Program-made: the position numbers and the translations under genes | Assembly: GCA_002471275.1 (NCBI GenBank) | Contig: DKPQ01000025.1 | Span: 204,075 to 268,074, forward strand | Direction: 5' to 3' | Length of the DNA: 64,000 nucleotides | Source: Flammeovirgaceae bacterium UBA7330 | GTDB taxonomy: Bacteria > Bacteroidota > Bacteroidia > Cytophagales > Cyclobacteriaceae | Notes under the pieces: model-generated | What the model was told of the DNA's origin: nothing | The model's input: the letters and a program-made list of their open reading frames with translations, nothing else | Databases searched by the model: none | Shown here: positions 1-9,566 of the stretch, one piece after another | How positions within the stretch are numbered: the stretch's first letter is position 1 | Layout of the letters: the number at the start of each line of letters is the position of its first letter

Positions 1-2312
1 GCTCCAAAACTGATATCGTATTTTGGATAGTTCAATTTTAGAAAGGGATCCCCCAAAAGTGCAAAATTTCTGTTAACAGGACCACTTAAGCTGTTGTTTT
101 TAGTATCTCTTATGATATCTCCCAAGCTTGGGAACTGATTATCCTCTTTTTTAAGTAGTGCTTCATGAAATGCCTTGTTGACTAGCAGGTTGGTATGTGC
201 ATATACAGGTCGTGTGGTAGTGATCAGTGCGATAGCACCTCCGTTGGGATTCAACAGTAAATGTTCTGCACCTGAAGTAATGATTGGCTGATCATATTTT
301 CCAAATTCACAGGTTGCTGTTACGATCAAGGGCAATTTATGTCTGTTGGTGAGTTGACTAATTACCCCATTGTTGAGGGTCTCTTCCTGCATCCACTGGG
401 TCTCGTTGCCATGACCAATAAAATTCAGTACCAGCAAACCATCAGCAATGGCATCTTCCAATGCTTTAGTCGCTGCAGGAGAGCGTTCCCTGGGCGTGAC
501 GACCTGATCGTAGTTGTCAAGGAAGATCTTTTTCGATCGGAACTGTGGTCCTTGCTGACTGACGATATTGCTTAAAGTTACTGCGTGGTTCATGTGTACA
601 TTCAAATCACCATCATCCGCAAAGTAAGCGATCTCATTCCTCCATTTGCCGAGAGTTCGTTCACTGGTAGCATATCTCAGGATTTTGGCAATAATTATGT
701 CCGCTTCTGCAACGGTTTTGATGGGGATTCTCCCCACACCAATCTCCATATCATGGTCATTTTGTGTGTTTTCTATCCATAAACCCTCGTGATCTTCCAA
801 AAATCCAAGGTAATCGTCGGAGGAATAGCTATAAATGGGACTGAAAGAATCACGTGATTCGTAAACAGGTATATGGTTAGGGTTGCTTCCCGTGTATTTG
901 TAGTCATATGAGCAGTCTCCAAAGAGCAGGACATGTTTTAACCTTCCACCATTGTCAAAGACATACTTGATGTAGTTCCTAAGTGCGGTCAGGTCTCGCC
1001 GTCCGGAAGAAAACTCGTTGTAAATGTGATTTACATTGATCACTCCCAGGCTTAGGTTGTCATTGGTCTGATGGAACTGCTGTAATCTTTTGGCCTGACT
1101 TTCAAATAAGGATGTGGTGATGATCAGCCCGTCAAATTGGGTTGATCCTTTGAGGTTTTGATTCCCGATACGGCCAAAATACTGAGGTGATGGGAAATCT
1201 GACCCTTGAAAGATCACGTAATTGTGGATGTTGTTTGCATCAATACTGAAGGTAGCTTGATCATTCTCAATGGTAAACCCAACAATTTTAGGATCAACCG
1301 GATCAGTGATGTCCAGTATGGTAGCGTTGTCAATGCCATTCAAGTCAATTTGATAGGTATAGCGTCCGGTTTTGGCTTTCACATGACTAAAAGCTGTGCT
1401 GTTTCCATATAAAGCCAACTCACGTTCGTAGGACACGATGAAGTAATCCAGATAAGCTCTTGAAAGGGAGGTATTTGCCCGATTATACTGCATGTTGAGT
1501 GCTATGGATTCCAGGTTATTTCCTGTGAGGGTCATTTCATGTGCCTTTTCCTTCGCCCTGATGGTGTAGGTAGTCCCATCTCCTGTTGGAATCGAATCAA
1601 AGGAGATAAGGCCGGAACTTTGGCCATTTAGAGAGATTTCAAAAGAACTCTTTCCTTCGGATTGCACCACTATCTGAGTCAAAAGATGCACGCTGTCTCT
1701 AAGACCAGGGATTTCAAAATTAAAAGTGCGGGTTAATTGTGTGCTTGAAAACTCATCACCTAGCCACCGTCTTCCCGACCCAATCAGGTTTATTTCTTCG
1801 GATTCTCTGGTTATAAATTCATTAAAATAATTGATTACAGATCCTTGTTGTTCTGTTGTTTGAGCTAATCCTGCCCGCTTCCCATTGGTACTCCCTATTG
1901 TCAGAAAATAATAGGCAGTGTCCGAATAAATATTCTTTTCATATTCGATTTCACCTTCAGCATTGAATGTACTTTTATCGGGGCCCTGGGCATAAAATAA
2001 GAGGTATTCATTCGAACCAAAGCCCTGTGCATTGTCTGTAAAGTCTATCAGGGCATTTTCCGGGGGATCGGTGTAAGCAAACTCAGCATTCGATTGTGGC
2101 AGCATGCCGCCATTATGGCCATAAATGCTGATCTTTTTTGGGTCAACAGCATTCCCATCAAGACCCAGGGAAGAGAGGAAGGCGGCATCAATTTTATAAA
2201 GACCGCTTTTCGTGACGCCAAGCTTATAGAATGAACCATCAGACAATATACTCTGGCCCCATAGAATATGGGTGAGCAAAAGAAATCCGATGGCAGGAAG
2301 GCTCCTTAACAC
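1..2312 (-). CDS. porU: Type IX secretion system sortase PorU, C25 gingipain-like (3' end off window)
   Basis: The minus strand is open from about 2312 to the left edge, giving some 770 residues. The reading frame starts at GTG 2312 with a signal peptide (LPAIGFLLLTHILWGQ); an in-frame stop lies a few codons upstream. The protein shows the C25 peptidase signatures of PorU: VLLFGDCSYDYK, then the catalytic His in NFIGHGNETQWMQEETL, then the catalytic Cys in VTATCEFGKYD, followed by LLGDPFLKLNYP. PorU is the outer-surface sortase that removes the C-terminal signal of T9SS cargo and attaches cargo to A-LPS. The C-terminal part lies outside the window; porV commonly follows porU in Bacteroidota. 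The gene lies 43 bp after pssA on the same strand. The GTG start is inferred from the signal peptide. Confidence 0.9.
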   Translation of the reverse strand, partial: MLRSLPAIGFLLLTHILWGQSILSDGSFYKLGVTKSGLYKIDAAFLSSLGLDGNAVDPKKISIYGHNGGMLPQSNAEFAYTDPPENALIDFTDNAQGFGSNEYLLFYAQGPDKSTFNAEGEIEYEKNIYSDTAYYFLTIGSTNGKRAGLAQTTEQQGSVINYFNEFITRESEEINLIGSGRRWLGDEFSSTQLTRTFNFEIPGLRDSVHLLTQIVVQSEGKSSFEISLNGQSSGLISFDSIPTGDGTTYTIRAKEKAHEMTLTGNNLESIALNMQYNRANTSLSRAYLDYFIVSYERELALYGNSTAFSHVKAKTGRYTYQIDLNGIDNATILDITDPVDPKIVGFTIENDQATFSIDANNIHNYVIFQGSDFPSPQYFGRIGNQNLKGSTQFDGLIITTSLFESQAKRLQQFHQTNDNLSLGVINVNHIYNEFSSGRRDLTALRNYIKYVFDNGGRLKHVLLFGDCSYDYKYTGSNPNHIPVYESRDSFSPIYSYSSDDYLGFLEDHEGLWIENTQNDHDMEIGVGRIPIKTVAEADIIIAKILRYATSERTLGKWRNEIAYFADDGDLNVHMNHAVTLSNIVSQQGPQFRSKKIFLDNYDQVVTPRERSPAATKALEDAIADGLLVLNFIGHGNETQWMQEETLNNGVISQLTNRHKLPLIVTATCEFGKYDQPIITSGAEHLLLNPNGGAIALITTTRPVYAHTNLLVNKAFHEALLKKEDNQFPSLGDIIRDTKNNSLSGPVNRNFALLGDPFLKLNYPKYDISFG

Positions 2313-2355
2313 TTGGAAAAAACGTTTTTACGACCAGAAAATTACCATAGATAAC

Positions 2356-3021
2356 CTAAACACTGCTTCTGGTTAGAAAATTTCCAAGGATGCTAAATAG
2401 GATATAGCAAGGGATGATCAATGGGAGCGCTTTCCATTGAAAAAGAATGAGCAAGAAGACTATCAGGATAAGCAACAGATACCTGAGGCTATTTTCCTTC
2501 CAGTTAAAGTTTTTGAATTTAAAAGCCAGCAGCTCAATAGGGGCCACGAGGAGAAAGCAAGATGCAGCAGTAATTCCCAGTAAAGAATAGAAATTGATGA
2601 ATGAAGCAGGTAAAAAGATCAGTGTAGCGATCATGATGGCATTGGCCGGAGTGGGCAAACCGATAAATTTATCTGTTTGCTGATCATCCGTGTTGAACTT
2701 AGCCAATCTTAAAGCTGAAAAAATGGCAATGAGCAGACCCGCAAGAAAGATATATCCCTCACTATGCTTTGCAATCAGCATGGTCATATAATAGGATGGG
2801 AAAAGCCCAAAACTTACCATATCAGCCAGCGAATCCAGTTCTTTCCCAATGGCAGAACTCACTCCAAGTTGTCGTGCGACCAGGCCATCCAGCAGGTCAA
2901 AAAATGCAGCCAATAGAATCAGGTAGAGCGGACTGCTAATGTCTCCCCTGGCCAGCAGGAAGCACCCGATAGCCCCGGTCATGAGGTTGAGGCAAGTGAT
3001 GAAATTGGGAAGATGCCTCAT
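2356..3021 (-). CDS. pssA: CDP-diacylglycerol--serine O-phosphatidyltransferase
   Basis: This 221-residue polytopic membrane enzyme makes phosphatidylserine from CDP-diacylglycerol and serine, the precursor of phosphatidylethanolamine. The CDP-alcohol phosphotransferase motif is intact: D42, D45-G46, A49-R50, G59, D63 and D67 (start of motif DLLDGLVARQLG). Several hydrophobic segments fill the remainder, as usual for the family. Its ATG overlaps the end of the upstream hydrolase gene by 4 bp (ATGA), so the two are translationally coupled. The family assignment is firm; choice of serine over another alcohol acceptor rests on resemblance to Bacteroidota PssA proteins. Confidence 0.9.
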   Translation of the reverse strand: MRHLPNFITCLNLMTGAIGCFLLARGDISSPLYLILLAAFFDLLDGLVARQLGVSSAIGKELDSLADMVSFGLFPSYYMTMLIAKHSEGYIFLAGLLIAIFSALRLAKFNTDDQQTDKFIGLPTPANAIMIATLIFLPASFINFYSLLGITAASCFLLVAPIELLAFKFKNFNWKENSLRYLLLILIVFLLILFQWKALPLIIPCYILFSILGNFLTRSSV

Positions 3022-3656
3022 GCCTTCACAAATGGATTGTTTTTCTTTTCATGTCCGATGGTAGTGGTAGGACCATGTCCGGGATACACCACAGTTTCTT
3101 CAGGCAATGTAAAAAGTTTGGTTTTGATATTATTAATCAGGGTCTGATGATCGCCTCCCGGTAGATCTGTTCTTCCGATACTTTCCCTGAAGAGGACATC
3201 TCCACCGATGAGCTTATTTTCATCTTTGAGATAGAAGACCTGGTGACCAGGTGAATGACCCGGAGCATAGATCACTTCCAGGTCAGTTTCTCCAATCGAA
3301 ATCGTGCCTTGATTCTCAATCAAATGATCGGGTGTGGCAGGTTCATAATGGGTGATTCCCCAATTTGGAGCATAAGCTTCTACCGCTCTGAGATTGTCCA
3401 CTTCATTTTCAGGAATAAGAAGAGGTACGTTAAAATGCTTCTTAAGTTTCTGGTTTCCAAGCACATGGTCAATGTGGCAGTGAGTATTTACGATGGCTTT
3501 GATTTGTAATCCCTTACCATCGATAAAATTGATTATTTCGTCGAATTCATACTGCTCATAGCAACCCGGGTCCACGATAATTGCTTTTTTGGTATGATCC
3601 CACAAAACGTAAGTATTTTCATATAAAGGACTGAAGACGAAACTTTGTACTTCCAT
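3018..3656 (-). CDS. MBL-fold metallo-hydrolase (glyoxalase II-like)
   Basis: A 212-residue single-domain metallo-beta-lactamase-fold protein. The metal ligands are visible: H59-C-H61-I-D63-H64, then the APGHSPGH histidine, the aspartate of GGDVLF, and the terminal histidine in VYPGHGP. Proteins of this length in Bacteroidota are hydroxyacylglutathione-hydrolase-like (GloB-like) thioesterases, but the C-terminal glutathione-binding domain of true glyoxalase II is absent, so the substrate is unknown. It is the first gene of a 4-bp-overlapping pair with pssA and is divergent from the FAD oxidoreductase gene. No signal peptide is seen, so it is probably cytoplasmic. Confidence 0.85.
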   Translation of the reverse strand: MEVQSFVFSPLYENTYVLWDHTKKAIIVDPGCYEQYEFDEIINFIDGKGLQIKAIVNTHCHIDHVLGNQKLKKHFNVPLLIPENEVDNLRAVEAYAPNWGITHYEPATPDHLIENQGTISIGETDLEVIYAPGHSPGHQVFYLKDENKLIGGDVLFRESIGRTDLPGGDHQTLINNIKTKLFTLPEETVVYPGHGPTTTIGHEKKNNPFVKA

Positions 3657-3707
3657 GCAGCTGTGTAAAGGATTTGAATTCTACAAATTTGCATAAAATA
3701 ATGTAGC

Positions 3708-4757
3708 TTGAAGCAAGTAAAGTATCTGATTATAGGACAGGGAATAGCCGGCACCCTGTTATCCTGGGAATTTAGAAAACGCGGTATCCGGCACCTGGTG
3801 ATCGATCAGGTGGGTAAAGATACGTCTTCATTCAAAGCAGCCGGAATATTTAACCCCATCACCGGACGAAAAATGGTGAAGACATGGATGGCTGATGAGC
3901 TTTTTTCCGGTTTGGGTGATTACTACGAAGGGCTGGAAAAATTTATCGGACAAAAGATTATTTATCATAAGAACATCTATCGTCCGTTTAACTCTATGGA
4001 TGAGCAGAATGACTGGCAGGGGAAAATGTCAGATGGCATTTATTCCAACATTATAAGGTCTGTTCACAACTCATCACTGGGGATACCGGGTCTATTGGAT
4101 CCGAATGGAGGACTTTTAATTGATAGATCAGGGTATGTGGATCTGCCAACGCTCATCGAATCGTACAGGGAAATACTCATTTCAGATGATATATTCGTAG
4201 ATGAGGTTTTTGAAGGCAACGAAATGACCGTTGAGCAGGGTATGGTTAACTATAAGGGTATAAGTGCTGAAAAGGTCATATTTTGTGAAGGAGTTGGGGC
4301 AACTAAAAATCGTTACTGGCAGCATTTACCCTTTAGACCGGTGAAAGGTGAGATCATAGAATTAGAGGCAAACTTTCAAACCGATTTGATAGTTAATAGA
4401 AATGTATTCCTGGTTCCCAGAGGATCATCATTTATAGCCGGCTCTACATATGACCATAGTCAGCTAAACAATGAACCATCGGAAAGTGGGATTCGTAATA
4501 TAAAGGAGAGGTTGAATAAAATTGTTGATATAAAATATAAGCTGATAAGTAGCTGGGCGGGGGTAAGACCAGCGACTTATGATCGCCGCCCATTTATCGG
4601 GTTGCATGAAAAATTTCCCGAGTTGGGAATATTTAATGGGTTTGGAACAAAAGGTGTCTCTTTAGTTCCTTATTTTGCTATTGAATTTGTAAATTTCCTA
4701 TTAGGAAATCAACGACTTACCCCGGAAGTTGATATTGATCGTGTATTGAGAAAATAA
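3708..4757 (+). CDS. FAD-dependent oxidoreductase (DAO family)
   Basis: A 349-residue flavoprotein with an N-terminal dinucleotide-binding motif (IIGQGIAGTLLSWEF) and the D-amino-acid oxidase-type C-terminal fingerprint SSWAGVRPATYDRRPFIG followed by GFGTKG. DAO-family enzymes oxidise amines or amino acids; nothing here defines the substrate. The best start is TTG 3708, because the ATG seven bases upstream is followed at once by a stop and the next codons give KQVKYLIIGQG. It is first of three plus-strand genes: the next begins one base after its stop. Confidence 0.82.
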   Translation: MKQVKYLIIGQGIAGTLLSWEFRKRGIRHLVIDQVGKDTSSFKAAGIFNPITGRKMVKTWMADELFSGLGDYYEGLEKFIGQKIIYHKNIYRPFNSMDEQNDWQGKMSDGIYSNIIRSVHNSSLGIPGLLDPNGGLLIDRSGYVDLPTLIESYREILISDDIFVDEVFEGNEMTVEQGMVNYKGISAEKVIFCEGVGATKNRYWQHLPFRPVKGEIIELEANFQTDLIVNRNVFLVPRGSSFIAGSTYDHSQLNNEPSESGIRNIKERLNKIVDIKYKLISSWAGVRPATYDRRPFIGLHEKFPELGIFNGFGTKGVSLVPYFAIEFVNFLLGNQRLTPEVDIDRVLRK

Positions 4758-4758
4758 A

Positions 4759-7700
4759 ATGAAAAGAGGAGGTTTAATACTGGCTATGATATTGTTGCTG
4801 GGGGCTGAGGCTGTTTCGCAGTTTTATCATACTCCTTTTGGTCACAACAGGATCCAGTATAAGCGGTTTGACTGGTTTTTTTACACCACCAGCAATTTTG
4901 AGGTTTACTACTATCCCGGAGGGCAGGAGTATGCCAGAGAAGCACTTGATTTTCTGGAAGACGAATTTGTAAAGCTTACAGATATCCTTGGATATGCTCC
5001 GTATACCAAGACCAAGATATTCATCTATAACTCGATTCATGATCTACAGCAAAGTAACATTGGCATTGGGGGTGATGTGTTTACCATTGGTGGTAAAACA
5101 GACTTTGTAAAGCTACAGGTTGAGATCGCCTATCCCGGGAAGGCTGATGAGTTTAAGCAAGAGCTCATTGAGCAGCTATCCTCCATACTCATCAATGACA
5201 TGATGTTTGGTGGAAGTCTGGCGGAAATATTCCAAAATTCATACCTGCTTTCGCTTCCGGAATGGTTTATCAACGGGGCCGCCAAGTATCTGGCCTATGG
5301 TTGGTCATCGGAGATGGATGACTACATCAGAGATTATTTATCAAGGAGAAAGATATCCGGACTGGTAAAGGTTCAGAACGAGGATGCTGACATCATCGGC
5401 CAGTCCATATGGAACTTCATTGCCATCAGGTATGGGAGAAGCAATATTTCCAACATTCTCAACCTGACAAGGATCATCAGGAATGAAGAAAACAGTATTG
5501 CCAGTACATTAGGGATACCTTTTAAGAATTTTCTCTCCCAGTGGCAAAACTATTATTTGCAACAGAAACAGGAAATCAACAATTATTACATCTCGCCAGA
5601 CCGTGATGATATCATTGCTGAATATAGAAATAAGAACATTAAGCTAAGTCATGTTTCCCTCAATCCTAATGGGGATAAACTGGCCTTTACTTACCACAAA
5701 GATGGAAAGTTTCGGGTCTATGTTGCGGATATCCAAAGTGGAAACAAGAAAAAAATTGTTTCGGGCGGATACAGTGTAAACGGTCAGCAGGTGGATGAAA
5801 ATACTCCGCTGATAGATTGGGCAGACAATGAAACACTTGGCGTATTGCTTTACAAGCGTGGGTATCTTTACTTAAATACATATAATATCCACAGTGGCAA
5901 GAAGTTCCAAAAACCATTGACGCGTTTCAGGCAGGTAGAGAGTTTTTCATTTAATGACAATGGAAAGCTCGCTGTTATCAGCGGAGATGTGGATGGTAAA
6001 AATGATGTCTTCCTGGTAAGTATGAGAAGAAATGCCCTCCGAAGGATTACGAATGATATTTATGATGATTTGAATCCGGTTTTTATTCCGGGCACAGCAG
6101 CAATTGTATTTAGTTCAAACAGGGAGAATGACTCAGTGAAAGTAAGTGGTCCCAACCTGAAAGATGTAAGCAGTAATTTCAATTTGTTTATTTATGATCT
6201 TGATACCACTACCACATTCTTCCACAGGCTTACCAATACATATAGCAAGGACATTCAGCCTATAGCTAAGAACCAGTATTCCGTTTATTATCTGAGTGAT
6301 CAGAAAGGAATTACAAACCTTTTTGAGTACAAGGTCCAGGACTCTACATTCATGCAGATCTCAGCTTTTGAGAACTCTATCCTGGATTATGATATTTCCT
6401 TTAATCAAAACGCATTCAGCTACATCATGCTGGACCGCGGCAGACCGCGGATCTTCCTGGAAGAGCGATATAACCTGAACAAACAAAATTTCACCCCGCA
6501 AAATGCACGGAAAAGGCTGGAGCAGGCTCAGTTTGTAGTAAGTCGATTGCCCCAAAACCAACCAGAAAGGACCGTTATAGAAGTTAAGCCCATTGAAGTG
6601 GAGATACCCGAGGTAGAGTTACCCGATGACTTCAGAGAGGGACAGGTCAATACAGACAATTATGTCTTTCAGGATGAAGAGAATGAACCGGATATCGTGG
6701 AAGAAATCGGTCCAGGTGATGATTTAATAGATACCGATGATTATGTATTCACCGATGACAGCAGGTCCACCTATAAACCGGAGTCTTTCTTTTCAAACTA
6801 TCGAAAGTTGGAAAAAAAATCCAGGATTTACGGACCTATTGCTTATGAGCCCAGGTTTAACTTTAGCAACCTGATCACTTCCTTTGCCATTGACCCTTTA
6901 AGAGGATTCAGCATTCTGGTAGAATCTGAGATCAGTGATATACTGGAAAACCACAGGCTTTCCGGTGGATTTTTAGCTAATACTTCCGACTTCAAGAGTG
7001 GAGACATATTTGTGGAATACAATTTCCTGAAATACTGGATGGATTTTCATGTAAAGCTTGACCGCAAAGTCATTCTGCTCAGACAGAATGATGACAATGT
7101 AGAAGAGCTTGTAGACTTACGTCAAAAGTATATCCTAAATAAAGTTGAGTTTGGCGCATCTGTACCGATCACCAACTCTTTCAGAATTGAAGCTGCTCCG
7201 TTTTTTGCCACTACAGAATTTAGAAACCTACAAAATCAGGCGGTGTCTGCGGTGAGTACTGTTGACCTGGCCGATGATAACGTTGTTTCCTTCACTGGTG
7301 TGAGGGGGGCTTTCGTGATGGACAATACCATAGAAAGAGGGTTTAATATCTATCAGGGGTCCAGAGGTCTGGTAGAGTTCAAAACATACTATGATCTCTC
7401 AGGTAGTAATAAAAGTTTCAGCAATATAGAGGTTGATTTAAGACATTATCAGAAGATCCACCGAGAGTTAACGTTGGCGGGTAGGCTGTTTTACGGAACT
7501 TATTGGGGCAACAACAAGCAAGACTACCTTGTAGGTGGTATGCAAAACTGGATTTTCAACAAAACCGAAAACCAGGGTGAGGAAGACCCTTTGAAATTTA
7601 CCAATAGCACAGATAATTCTAACATCCTCTTTACAGAATTTGTTACCAACCTTCGGGGTTTTGACTACAATGAATTATTTGGGAATAGCGCCCTGGTGTT

Positions 7701-8043
7701 TAATGCTGAGCTTAGGTTTCCGGTCTTCAGATATTTGTCAGGAAGTCCTATTTCTTCCAATTTCTTGAGAAATTTCCAGCTGATCGGATTTTATGACTTC
7801 GGCTCTGCCTGGAATGGAAAGCCGCCAATCACCAGAGGATCCGGTGCCCAGACTAAAAAATATGTAAGTAATGGCTTTATTGGTGAAATATCCAATTTCC
7901 AAAACCCATGGCTGGCAAGCTACGGTGCAGGTTTAAGAACTGTCCTGTTGGGGTACTATTTGAAAGTAGATGTTGCCCGGCCAATTCGTGATTTTCAGGT
8001 GGGAAGTACAAGATTTTATTTCACTCTCGGTTTAGATTTCTAA
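4759..8043 (+). CDS. Large TolB-like outer membrane protein (MA-type domain, PD40 repeats, beta-barrel)
   Basis: A 1094-residue exported protein. After a signal peptide (LAMILLLGAEAVSQ), residues about 20-270 resemble peptidase MA-like domains found in Bacteroidota, starting with FYTTSNFEVYYYPGGQ; no HExxH zinc motif is seen. Residues about 290-580 carry TolB-like PD40 propeller repeats. An acidic linker around residues 600-680 leads to a C-terminal region rich in alternating beta strands that ends FYFTLGLDF, the aromatic terminus of an Omp85/surface-antigen type barrel. It starts one base after the preceding FAD oxidoreductase and is followed 8 bp later by yicC. Its function is unknown; the domain layout is well known in Cytophagales genomes. 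Confidence 0.75.
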   Translation: MKRGGLILAMILLLGAEAVSQFYHTPFGHNRIQYKRFDWFFYTTSNFEVYYYPGGQEYAREALDFLEDEFVKLTDILGYAPYTKTKIFIYNSIHDLQQSNIGIGGDVFTIGGKTDFVKLQVEIAYPGKADEFKQELIEQLSSILINDMMFGGSLAEIFQNSYLLSLPEWFINGAAKYLAYGWSSEMDDYIRDYLSRRKISGLVKVQNEDADIIGQSIWNFIAIRYGRSNISNILNLTRIIRNEENSIASTLGIPFKNFLSQWQNYYLQQKQEINNYYISPDRDDIIAEYRNKNIKLSHVSLNPNGDKLAFTYHKDGKFRVYVADIQSGNKKKIVSGGYSVNGQQVDENTPLIDWADNETLGVLLYKRGYLYLNTYNIHSGKKFQKPLTRFRQVESFSFNDNGKLAVISGDVDGKNDVFLVSMRRNALRRITNDIYDDLNPVFIPGTAAIVFSSNRENDSVKVSGPNLKDVSSNFNLFIYDLDTTTTFFHRLTNTYSKDIQPIAKNQYSVYYLSDQKGITNLFEYKVQDSTFMQISAFENSILDYDISFNQNAFSYIMLDRGRPRIFLEERYNLNKQNFTPQNARKRLEQAQFVVSRLPQNQPERTVIEVKPIEVEIPEVELPDDFREGQVNTDNYVFQDEENEPDIVEEIGPGDDLIDTDDYVFTDDSRSTYKPESFFSNYRKLEKKSRIYGPIAYEPRFNFSNLITSFAIDPLRGFSILVESEISDILENHRLSGGFLANTSDFKSGDIFVEYNFLKYWMDFHVKLDRKVILLRQNDDNVEELVDLRQKYILNKVEFGASVPITNSFRIEAAPFFATTEFRNLQNQAVSAVSTVDLADDNVVSFTGVRGAFVMDNTIERGFNIYQGSRGLVEFKTYYDLSGSNKSFSNIEVDLRHYQKIHRELTLAGRLFYGTYWGNNKQDYLVGGMQNWIFNKTENQGEEDPLKFTNSTDNSNILFTEFVTNLRGFDYNELFGNSALVFNAELRFPVFRYLSGSPISSNFLRNFQLIGFYDFGSAWNGKPPITRGSGAQTKKYVSNGFIGEISNFQNPWLASYGAGLRTVLLGYYLKVDVARPIRDFQVGSTRFYFTLGLDF

Positions 8044-8051
8044 ATTTACCC

Positions 8052-8924
8052 ATGCTTTATTCTATGACGGGATTTGGTTCCTCTGAGGGTGACCTGTCCG
8101 ATTATCACATCAAAGTTGAGATCAAGACCGTAAACAGTAAGTTTTTTGATCTCAATCTCCGGTTGCCGCGAGAACTGGCGGACAAGGAACTTGAAATAAA
8201 GAACTATCTGAGCACACACCTTAAAAGGGGGAAAGCGAATGTAATTATAGAGCTGGAATCTAAAGATCCTTCCTCACCCACGGTGCACATAGATGAAGTG
8301 CTTTTCAATAGCTACTACACCAAATACAAGGAGATGGCCGAGGCGACCGGTGCAGACCAGAAGGACCTCTTTAGGCTGGCTTTACACTCTCCGGATGTAA
8401 TCACCACCAACAACTTATCCGAAGTACTGTCGTGGGAAGATATGCAACCCGTGATCAAGGAAGCGATTGATAGGTGTATGGAATCTCGTGGATCTGAAGG
8501 AAATGCACTTTCTGAAAAATTGGCATCATACATTGATCAGATAAGAGATGGTCTCAGGTTGGTAGAGGAGGAAGATCCGAATAGGAAAGATCAGGTAAAG
8601 GAGCGGTTGAGTCAAAGTATTGACGAGATCAGGGAGAAAGTTCAGGTAGACCAAAACCGGTTTGAGCAGGAATTGATTTATTACTTTGAAAAGCTGGACA
8701 TCACAGAAGAGAAGGTAAGGCTAAGGAGACACCTGGATTATTTTACGGAAGTCTTGGAAGAAGGTGAAAGCCAGGGAAAAAAACTGGGATTTATAAGTCA
8801 GGAAATAGGTCGGGAAATCAATACCATTGGTTCAAAAGCAAACAATGCCATTATCCAGCGGGCAGTAGTGCAAATGAAAGACGAGTTGGAAAAGATCAAG
8901 GAGCAATCGATGAATATATTATAA
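8052..8924 (+). CDS. yicC: YicC family endoribonuclease-like protein
   Basis: A 290-residue cytoplasmic protein matching YicC over its full length. The start MLYSMTGFGSSEG, the segment VEIKTVNSKFFDLNLRLPRE and the C-terminal KLGFISQEIGREINTIGSKA are family hallmarks. YicC of E. coli has been linked to stationary-phase survival and RNA turnover. It closes the three-gene plus-strand operon, 8 bp after the TolB-like gene, and is followed immediately by a shared hairpin terminator. Confidence 0.92.
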   Translation: MLYSMTGFGSSEGDLSDYHIKVEIKTVNSKFFDLNLRLPRELADKELEIKNYLSTHLKRGKANVIIELESKDPSSPTVHIDEVLFNSYYTKYKEMAEATGADQKDLFRLALHSPDVITTNNLSEVLSWEDMQPVIKEAIDRCMESRGSEGNALSEKLASYIDQIRDGLRLVEEEDPNRKDQVKERLSQSIDEIREKVQVDQNRFEQELIYYFEKLDITEEKVRLRRHLDYFTEVLEEGESQGKKLGFISQEIGREINTIGSKANNAIIQRAVVQMKDELEKIKEQSMNIL

Positions 8925-8957
8925 AAAAAGGCGGCCTGAAAAGCCGCTTTAATTTTA
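8925..8957. terminator. Bidirectional intrinsic terminator
   Basis: The stem is built from AAAG(G)CGGC at 8927-8935 and GCCGCTTT at 8943-8950, with one bulged G. An A-tract precedes it and a T-rich tail follows, so it can end yicC on the plus strand and the convergent DUF2911 gene on the minus strand. Confidence 0.75.
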
Positions 8958-9491
8958 TTTAGATGATATTCTAAAGGGTACTGAGGTTGTGCTCCAGTTC
9001 ATGGATACTTTACCATTTTTAGCAATCGTATATTCCAGTCGTTCGGTGTGTTTGATCGTAGTAGGTTTCACGTCCACCCTTAAAACATCGAGACTTTCGT
9101 CATAATTATAGGCTCCCCATTGATCCCATTTTGAGTTGAATATGATTGTCCATTCCTGATTTTCATTAGGGATGACAAAAAAAGCATATTTTCCTTTGGG
9201 CAATAACTCACCATTGATTTTCACATCATCAGATACCTCTATCCAGGTGGCCTCATTGGCACCTGCTCTCCAAACTTTCCCATAAGACTCTAGACCTCCG
9301 AATATAGTCCTGTTTTTCACTGCTGGCGAGCTGTAATCAATGGTAACATTGACTCCGTCTACAGTGCCACTTACTTGCTTGGGAGGACTGGGGCGATTGC
9401 TTTTATCTTGCTGAGCGAGGGTCGGACTTGATACAATAAGAAAAGAGACTGTGAAAAGTCCTGCTAATAACATTATTTTTAAGCGTTGCAT
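8955..9491 (-). CDS. DUF2911 domain-containing secreted protein
   Basis: A 178-residue protein with a signal peptide ending in SSPTLAQ. The mature part matches DUF2911: VTIDYSSPAVKNRTIFGG, VWRAGANEATWIEV, LPKGKYAFFVIP and WTIIFNSKWDQWGAYNYD. This family is widespread in the periplasm or cell envelope of Bacteroidota and has no established biochemical role. It stands alone on the minus strand, with a terminator at its end and no clear promoter box upstream. Confidence 0.88.
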   Translation of the reverse strand: MQRLKIMLLAGLFTVSFLIVSSPTLAQQDKSNRPSPPKQVSGTVDGVNVTIDYSSPAVKNRTIFGGLESYGKVWRAGANEATWIEVSDDVKINGELLPKGKYAFFVIPNENQEWTIIFNSKWDQWGAYNYDESLDVLRVDVKPTTIKHTERLEYTIAKNGKVSMNWSTTSVPFRISSK

Positions 9492-9566
9492 GGTTTTAAT
9501 GTTTTATTCTTGTCTTGTGTATCACGATAAATTTTCATTTTAGTTACCCTTAGATTAAGAATTGTC

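Noticed and set aside
339..1412. Short plus-strand frames at the left edge
   Set aside because: They lie opposite the continuous porU frame, which carries the C25 catalytic motifs.
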